Of a DNA stretch of 11,669 nt, positions 7,242-11,669 are shown piece after piece. Where the stretch lies: contig CAYWXG010000060.1 in assembly GCA_964462445.1 (NCBI GenBank), forward strand, positions 1-11,669, read 5' to 3'. This DNA is from JAGBWK01 sp964462445 (lineage in GTDB: Bacteria; Bacteroidota; Bacteroidia; Bacteroidales; Muribaculaceae). Every line of letters starts with the position of its first letter. Position 1 is the first letter of the stretch. The position numbers and the translations under genes were made by a program. The notes beneath the pieces are model-generated. The model made no database searches and was not told where the DNA came from. It saw nothing but the letters and a program-made list of their open reading frames with translations.

Positions 7242-8027
7242 ATGATTGACACTCACACCCACTTATATCTCGAAGATTTTGCTCCGGACTATGTCGCAGC
7301 AGTTGAACGAGCTATTACCGCAAATGTTGAGAAGATGATATTTCCGAATGTTGATAGCAACACAGTGGAGCCAATGCGTCGACTCCGGAGTCAACATCCT
7401 AAAGAAATTTATATGGCAATCGGGTTGCATCCAACTGAAGTGACCGGAGAAGATATAGATACACAATTGCAATTTGTGACTGATGAGCTTAATCGTCGAC
7501 CGGAAGATTATAAAGCCATCGGTGAGATTGGTATTGACCTTTACTGGGATAAGAAGTATCGGGAAGAGCAGTTGGCGGTATTAAGACGTCAGATGAAGAT
7601 TGCATTAGAGAGGGATTTGCCGGTAATACTTCATTGTCGGGAGGGTCTTGATGAGGTACTTGAAGTTATTGACGGATTGGAGAAAGTGCCACAAGGGGTA
7701 TTCCACAGTTTTGGAGGAACGATTGAAGATGTAGAGCGTATACGTCGACGTGGGGACTTTTATTTTGGCATCAATGGTATTGTGACATTTAAAAATTGCT
7801 CGCTACGTGATGTGTTGCCGACTATTGGCTTAGATAGAATCTTACTCGAAACAGATTCTCCATATTTAGCCCCGGTGCCCCACCGAGGGAAGCGCAACGA
7901 GAGTGCATTTATAATACACACAGCAAACTATATAGCATCAATAATGGGAGTAACTTTTGAGGAAGTAGACGCAATAACTACTACCTCAGCACTAAATTTG
8001 TTTGATATTAATACTACGACCCTATGA
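7242..8027 (+). CDS. tatD: TatD family metal-dependent hydrolase / deoxyribonuclease
   Basis: A 261-residue TIM-barrel metal-dependent hydrolase of the TatD/YcfH family. Visible metal ligands are H5 and H7 (DTHTH), E95 in GEIGID (93-98, followed by D99), H131 in ILHCRE, H155 in FHSFGG, and D205 in ETDSPY (203-208). The PVPHRGKRNE signature is at 211-220. Family members act as magnesium-dependent 3'-5' exonucleases in DNA repair or as D-aminoacyl-tRNA-like hydrolases; the exact substrate is not readable here. I took the ATG at 7242 because it places M-I-D-T-H-T-H at the N-terminus, as in the family; an upstream in-frame TTG at 7200 would overlap the preceding gene and add 14 unconserved residues. 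It is the last gene of the rightward cluster and ends 11 bases from the opposing gene. Confidence 0.93.
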   Translation: MIDTHTHLYLEDFAPDYVAAVERAITANVEKMIFPNVDSNTVEPMRRLRSQHPKEIYMAIGLHPTEVTGEDIDTQLQFVTDELNRRPEDYKAIGEIGIDLYWDKKYREEQLAVLRRQMKIALERDLPVILHCREGLDEVLEVIDGLEKVPQGVFHSFGGTIEDVERIRRRGDFYFGINGIVTFKNCSLRDVLPTIGLDRILLETDSPYLAPVPHRGKRNESAFIIHTANYIASIMGVTFEEVDAITTTSALNLFDINTTTL

Positions 8028-8038
8028 ATTTGATAAAG

Positions 8039-8719
8039 TTATTTGATTCGAAAAAGGTAGCCGATCGAAACGGATATTGAAGTGCCACGAGATGCACTAA
8101 ATGTATCCTTTTTGCTCGAAGAATAAATGTTGCCAAGACCAAAATAATAGCGAGCTTCAAGTGAGAAAGCATGGCGACGTTTTACTCGAAATTCACACCC
8201 TATTCCCGCTGTAATCCCATAATCAAATTTGTTTTTTATTTCCATTGCCATTTGTTCGGTCGAACGATTTGCAAGAGGAAAATTCGGGACTTGAGCAGGG
8301 TTCGTATAGTCAAAATCCGAAGAAATATTATCGCCAATCATGTATCCGAGAACCGGGCCGAGGTTGACAAAACCTTTGAATTTTTGTGAGCCAAAAAATA
8401 TGTGAGTTAAAATTGGCAGCTCGATATAAGTCAGTGTACGTGAGTAACTAAAGGGGGCTTCTTCGAAATCTTCTTTCCACCCGCGTTGACTAATATTAAG
8501 TTCGGCAATTAGCCCAACATGTCGCTCTTCGGCAAAACGGAAAGAGGCACCTGCCGTAATCCCATTAGTCATTGCTTGTTGAACAGAGGGGGAGAAAGAC
8601 ATTTCCGACATAGTAAATCCGGCGTGTCCACCAATCCAAACGTGAGGTACATAGTGAGTTTGAGCTTTAGCACCAATAAATGCGATAGTAGCTAACAGAA
8701 TAAAAAAGAGACGTTTCAT
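8039..8719 (-). CDS. outer-membrane beta-barrel protein, PorT/OMP_b-brl_2 type
   Basis: A 226-residue outer-membrane protein. Residues 1-19 are a signal peptide (MKRLFFILLATIAFIGAKA) with cleavage before Q20. The mature chain alternates short amphipathic strands and turns typical of an 8- to 10-strand barrel: for example HVWIGGHAGFTMSEM near 26-40, HVGLIAELNISQRGW, FVNLGPVLGYMIGD, FDYGITAGIGCEFRV and HAFSLEARYYFGLGNIY. It ends with SIGYLFRIK, close to the aromatic C-terminal beta-signal recognised by the barrel assembly machinery. This layout matches the Bacteroidota PorT-like barrel family (Pfam OMP_b-brl_2 type), whose functions are mostly unknown. It is 9 bases downstream of the LysM gene and should be co-transcribed with it, implying a joint envelope role. 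The convergent tatD stop is 11 bases away with no visible terminator. Confidence 0.88.
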   Translation of the reverse strand: MKRLFFILLATIAFIGAKAQTHYVPHVWIGGHAGFTMSEMSFSPSVQQAMTNGITAGASFRFAEERHVGLIAELNISQRGWKEDFEEAPFSYSRTLTYIELPILTHIFFGSQKFKGFVNLGPVLGYMIGDNISSDFDYTNPAQVPNFPLANRSTEQMAMEIKNKFDYGITAGIGCEFRVKRRHAFSLEARYYFGLGNIYSSSKKDTFSASRGTSISVSIGYLFRIK

Positions 8720-8728
8720 TGTCGTGGA

Positions 8729-10603
8729 TTAAAAGTTGTAGTGTTCAATTGCTCCATCTTCACGGAACTTAATAATCTCCACAGCTGTATTAACGAGACC
8801 TTTAGATTCGGAATCAGAGAAAATATAGTCGGACTGCAACCCATCGAATGATTTTAATTCGGCGTGGAAGTTACCGTTGTTTTTACGCATCGACTTAATG
8901 ATGAATGTAGCGACATCGTAACCCATGATTGCTTGAGAAGGAACAGCAGAGTTCATTTCACGACCGAATGCCATTTTATAAGCATCAACGACCCTACGAG
9001 CGGGACCGCAATTTTCGTCAAAGTAGAATCGCGAATAGATTGTTGCATTTAGTTTGCAAAGGCTTTCTTTACGCTCCCCACGGAAAGTGAGCCATTCGGG
9101 GAATCCAAATAGAACTAAACCATTGGGCGAAGAAAGAGTTGCTTTGAATTGCTTGGCCTGAGGAACAATTTTATTGAATTCGGAAGATGAACTTGAAAGT
9201 GGAATGATAACATATGAACTGTCGGTGCTAAACGAAGCAAAATCTTCCTCGGATAGAGTATGTTCGTATATTATTTCTTTATATTCAACCGCATTTTCCG
9301 AAAGTTTAGTTTTCAACATAGAGGTAAATTCCTCTTTATCGGCAGTTGCACCGATGTGTTTAATGAAGATCGGAGTTCTACCTTTCATCTCTGTCATAAA
9401 AGCATCGATAGCACGTAGATAGAGCTTGTCATGAGGAATATTTGCCTGCATAACGTTAGGCATTGACAGATGAGCTTTATTGCGAACCGAGAAGGTGTTG
9501 AATACGTATTGACGAGTACTATCAATATGCGAGATAATATATTCAAGTTCAGCAGAAGAAGCCGGAGTTACGAACATATCAACGTCATTCATCTCATTGC
9601 GTTCCATCAATTGTTTTACGGTCTCAATGTCGCCTCGAGTATCAAATGCTTTAATATTAACATCGCGTCCGGAATTGCTTAGATTTTGTGCTGCAAGAAG
9701 GAATCCACGATAGAATTCGGTAAAATTCTCACTCTCTCTGTCCTGTTTTTCGGCATCAAGCTTGAACGGAAGCATGACCGCAATTGTAAATGGGGTATTG
9801 TTATCGTTATACGTTGAAACGGGTGCCGACTGCGGTTGCTCTTCAACGATTTCATTGTCGGGTTGAGAGTTATCCGCAATAATGTTGTTGCTAACATTTT
9901 CGACTTCGGGGGCTGATTCAATATTTGAGTCATTTATAGGTTGAAGATTAACATCAACCTCCGTCACCTCATCGTCATTAAAAATTGAATAAACACCTGC
10001 GGGGATTGTGATTACGGTACCAGTTTCATAATTGTTGGAGTCAAGTGAGGGATTCGCAGCCAATAGCTGTTCAACTGTAATTCCATTATTTTTAGCAATG
10101 CGATACAGAGTTTCACCTTGAGCGATAATATGTGAACGCGCATCTTTGGTTCCCATTACAGGCTGAGATTGGTTATTATCCGCGGAACTAATAGAGAGAA
10201 TGTCGCCAACTTTAATTCCATCACGCGCTGATGGGTTCAAAGCAATGATACGATCAACGCTAACGCCATATTTTTTAGCGATGCCATAAAGGGTTTCTCC
10301 TTTTTTTACCGTGTGTGAAGCAGAATTAATATTATTTGATGAGGTATAAGCCTCGACAGGGAAATAAAGTCGAGTATAAGCTTTTAGACCCTCTTCAACA
10401 GCGGGATTATAATGAACTATTTCTTCACGAGAAACACCTAATTTCTTAGATATAGAGAATATTGTTTCTTTAGGTTGGACATCGTAGTAAAAATAATCTT
10501 TTCCATTAACAAGAGTTGTTGGAAGTTCAAGAGCATTGGCATAAAAAGCAGCTGTAAGAGAGATAGATACAGCAATTAAAGATTTCTTTATGAAATGTAT
10601 CAT
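8729..10603 (-). CDS. periplasmic LysM x3 protein with C-terminal periplasmic-binding-like domain
   Basis: A 624-residue exported protein. A signal peptide covers 1-24 (cleavage after ANA). Three LysM peptidoglycan-binding modules follow: about 38-82 (YYDVQPKETIFSISKKLGV, the most divergent), 97-138 (HTVKKGETLYGIAKKYGV) and 157-200 (HIIAQGETLYRIAKNNGI). An acidic Asn/Glu/Ser-rich linker (about 207-268) leads to a domain starting TIAVMLPFKLD (273-283) with FYRGFLLAAQNL (297-308) and later VFNTFS, IFIKHIGA, YVIIPLSSSSSEFNKIV, GLVLFGFPEWL and MGYDVATFII. These are marks of a type 1 periplasmic-binding (Leu/Ile/Val-binding-like) fold. There is no lipobox and no transporter gene nearby, so a transport role is unlikely. 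By analogy with LpoA, whose C-terminal domain has this fold and activates a peptidoglycan synthase, a wall-synthesis regulatory or sensing role is inferred. It is co-directional with the barrel gene 9 bases downstream. Confidence 0.9.
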   Translation of the reverse strand: MIHFIKKSLIAVSISLTAAFYANALELPTTLVNGKDYFYYDVQPKETIFSISKKLGVSREEIVHYNPAVEEGLKAYTRLYFPVEAYTSSNNINSASHTVKKGETLYGIAKKYGVSVDRIIALNPSARDGIKVGDILSISSADNNQSQPVMGTKDARSHIIAQGETLYRIAKNNGITVEQLLAANPSLDSNNYETGTVITIPAGVYSIFNDDEVTEVDVNLQPINDSNIESAPEVENVSNNIIADNSQPDNEIVEEQPQSAPVSTYNDNNTPFTIAVMLPFKLDAEKQDRESENFTEFYRGFLLAAQNLSNSGRDVNIKAFDTRGDIETVKQLMERNEMNDVDMFVTPASSAELEYIISHIDSTRQYVFNTFSVRNKAHLSMPNVMQANIPHDKLYLRAIDAFMTEMKGRTPIFIKHIGATADKEEFTSMLKTKLSENAVEYKEIIYEHTLSEEDFASFSTDSSYVIIPLSSSSSEFNKIVPQAKQFKATLSSPNGLVLFGFPEWLTFRGERKESLCKLNATIYSRFYFDENCGPARRVVDAYKMAFGREMNSAVPSQAIMGYDVATFIIKSMRKNNGNFHAELKSFDGLQSDYIFSDSESKGLVNTAVEIIKFREDGAIEHYNF

Positions 10604-10626
10604 TGATATAAATATTAATTGAAATT

Positions 10627-10648
10627 ATTTGATAAAGGTATATCAAAT
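10627..10648 (-). repeat. inverted repeat in the LysM gene leader
   Basis: ATTTGATA (10627-10634) and TATCAAAT (10641-10648) form a perfect 8-base inverted repeat around a 6-base spacer. If transcription starts near 10687 it lies in the leader, about 24 bases before the ATG at 10603, and could fold as an RNA hairpin or act as a DNA operator. All-AT composition apart from one G-C pair per arm makes it weak as a hairpin. Confidence 0.4.
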
Positions 10649-10692
10649 CCAAGCATTTATCGAATAATTTTTCTGTAATATATAAATTGACG

Positions 10693-10700
10693 CAAAGTTA
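10693..10700 (-). promoter_or_regulatory. -7 element for the LysM-barrel operon
   Basis: On the minus strand the bases read TAACTTTG followed by CGTCA, a perfect TAnnTTTG. Transcription would begin near 10687, giving a leader of about 85 bases to the ATG at 10603. No TTTG -33 partner is seen at the usual spacing. Confidence 0.55.
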
Positions 10701-10712
10701 ATGATTTTTTAT

Positions 10713-10720
10713 TAACTTTG
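10713..10720 (+). promoter_or_regulatory. -7 element for the LytM-like gene, near-leaderless
   Basis: TAACTTTG matches TAnnTTTG exactly. The start codon begins only 6 bases after its last base, so the transcript would start at or within a base or two of the ATG, with essentially no leader. A weak ATTG at 10686-10689, 23 bases upstream, is the only -33-like sequence. Confidence 0.55.
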
Positions 10721-10725
10721 CCGAT

Positions 10726-11586
10726 ATGAAGAAGCAAAAACGAAATAATATCAGATTTAAGACCCCGAAAAGATATCGGTTGTCGCTATTTAACGAAAAT
10801 AGCTTGAATCGAATCTGGACAATAAAAATGGGTCGCAAAAGTTTACTACTTCTACTTGTAGTGACCGCATTAGCACTGTTCAGCGCCGGAATAATGCTTA
10901 TTTCGTTGACTCCGTTGCGAACCTTTTTACCGGGCTATTTATCGGGTAGCGAGCGTAGAGAGTTGCTTCAAGTAGATGCACGAGTTGATTCTCTTTCGTA
11001 TAAATTGGCAATTTCCAATAATTATTTAAACAATGTCAGAGATATAATAACCGGAGAACTGCCTGTCGACAGTCTATTGGTATCACCCAAAACCGAGATA
11101 TTATCAGATTCAGCGAGTGTAGCTCGAGATACAATAGAATTGAAGGAAAAGAGTCAAGCAGAGATTGACTTTGTCAAAAAATATAGTGAACGAGAAAATT
11201 TCGTGCTTGAGGATAGGCATAAATTGCTTGCCGAAGCTCCATTATTTGTCCCCCCGATAAAAAATGCGATGATAGAACCGGGGAAAACAGCAACTACGGT
11301 TAATATTGAACCGAAAGAAAATGTCACCGGTGTTTATGCTATAAATCGCGGATTTGTAGTTGACCAATATATAAGTGAAGATGGACGATTTGTCGTCATA
11401 ATCCAGCATCTTGACGGATATCTATCGAGATATGGAGGTCTAAGCAGATTATATACACGGATTGGCGCGTCGGTAGATGCCGATTCACGAATCGGTCAAT
11501 ACACAAAGGATAGTAAGTCACCTTTCCAATTTGAATTGCGACGCGATGGACAGGAGTTGCCACCGCTCGATTATATACCATTCTGA
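10726..11586 (+). CDS. membrane-anchored LytM/M23-like protein lacking catalytic residues
   Basis: A 286-residue inner-membrane protein. A basic cytosolic N-terminus (1-36) contains YRLSLFNENSLNRIW, followed by one membrane segment (about 37-61) and the periplasmic TPLRTFLPGYL (62-72). This layout is typical of Bacteroidota M23 metallopeptidases with an N-terminal anchor. A mid-region rich in charged residues (75-170) is probably helical. The C-terminal part (about 203-286) aligns by eye with the second half of the LytM domain: RGFVVDQYI, FVVIIQHLDGYLSRYGGL, GASVDADSRIGQYT, FQFELRRDGQELPPLDYI. However, the zinc-binding HxxxD segment is absent, the catalytic His after the YxxxY strand is G237/G238, and the HxH of HLHFE is F267-Q-F269-E270. 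It should be inactive as a peptidase and may work as an activator, as EnvC and NlpD do. The start is kept at 10726 because the RLSxxNENSL segment is conserved in relatives. Confidence 0.85.
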   Translation: MKKQKRNNIRFKTPKRYRLSLFNENSLNRIWTIKMGRKSLLLLLVVTALALFSAGIMLISLTPLRTFLPGYLSGSERRELLQVDARVDSLSYKLAISNNYLNNVRDIITGELPVDSLLVSPKTEILSDSASVARDTIELKEKSQAEIDFVKKYSERENFVLEDRHKLLAEAPLFVPPIKNAMIEPGKTATTVNIEPKENVTGVYAINRGFVVDQYISEDGRFVVIIQHLDGYLSRYGGLSRLYTRIGASVDADSRIGQYTKDSKSPFQFELRRDGQELPPLDYIPF

Positions 11587-11669
11587 TTATTGCAGGTAGA
11601 TATTTTTTTCATGATTTCGTAGATTCCAGTAGCAAGTGCAAAACTACAACAACTGCTTATAAAAATCAA
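11571..11669 (-). CDS. possible 3' end of a leftward gene, cut by the window edge
   Basis: On the minus strand one frame is open from the window edge at 11669 to a TAA at 11571-11573, giving 32 residues. It begins with a hydrophobic stretch (IFISSCCSFALATGIYEI) and ends with a polar tail (KKISTCNNQNGI), as the last membrane helix of a membrane protein might. The other two minus frames close quickly. It would overlap the opposing gene's end by 16 bases. Open frames of this length occur by chance, so this is a candidate only and no family is proposed. Confidence 0.3.
   Translation of the reverse strand: MIFISSCCSFALATGIYEIMKKISTCNNQNGI

Larger units (their letters stand above)
10692..10721. 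promoter_or_regulatory. perfect 11-base inverted repeat containing two outward promoter elements
   Basis: GCAAAGTTAAT at 10692-10702 and ATTAACTTTGC at 10711-10721 are exact reverse complements around an 8-base T-rich spacer. Each arm contains TAACTTTG, a perfect Bacteroidota -7 element (TAnnTTTG), one pointing left and one pointing right. The site therefore sits exactly where the divergent LysM and LytM-like genes would both be started, and a dimeric regulator or the symmetry itself could couple them. Confidence 0.7.

Noticed and set aside
8024..8080. An 18-codon frame beginning at an ATGA overlap with the tatD stop
   Set aside because: It runs into the 3' end of the opposing barrel gene, is very short and matches nothing I recognise. 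The ATGA overlap alone is weak evidence.

Overview
The window looks like a chromosomal segment of a member of the Bacteroidota, most likely order Bacteroidales. The reasons are promoter elements of the TAnnTTTG type in front of divergent genes, start codons without clear Shine-Dalgarno sequences, moderate-to-low GC, and a gene set typical of that order: a DUF4250 protein, NspC, a PorT-type beta-barrel and a LysM/periplasmic-binding-fold protein. The family within the order cannot be fixed from the sequence alone. No mobile element, CRISPR array, tRNA or rRNA was seen.

Layout. Bases 1-140 hold no recognisable gene. A small secreted repeat protein of the DUF6150 type (141-497) is read leftward. 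A divergent intergenic region (498-702) separates it from a long rightward cluster (703-8027): DUF4250 protein, UvrD/PcrA helicase, NspC, a membrane-anchored family 2 glycosyltransferase, RadC, a short-chain polyprenyl synthase and a TatD-type nuclease. Gaps in this cluster run from 2 to 45 bases, so it probably acts largely as one operon from a promoter near 566-595. It mixes DNA repair or metabolism (UvrD, RadC, TatD), polyamine synthesis (NspC) and envelope or isoprenoid functions.

The cluster meets a leftward envelope pair almost end to end (11 bases between the stops): an outer-membrane beta-barrel protein (8039-8719) preceded by a LysM x3 plus periplasmic-binding-fold protein (8729-10603). 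Across a 122-base divergent region lies a rightward membrane-anchored LytM/M23-like protein (10726-11586) that lacks every catalytic residue of the peptidase family. The region between them holds a perfect 11-base inverted repeat whose two arms are each a Bacteroidota -7 promoter element pointing outward. The last 100 bases may contain the 3' end of another leftward gene.

The most interesting part is 8039-11586. The LysM protein has a periplasmic-binding-like fold but no transporter partner, recalling LpoA-type activators of peptidoglycan synthases. The opposite gene is a dead LytM factor, recalling EnvC/NlpD-type amidase activators. Both could be driven from one symmetric promoter. This cell-wall control module is an inference from domain layout, not something shown.
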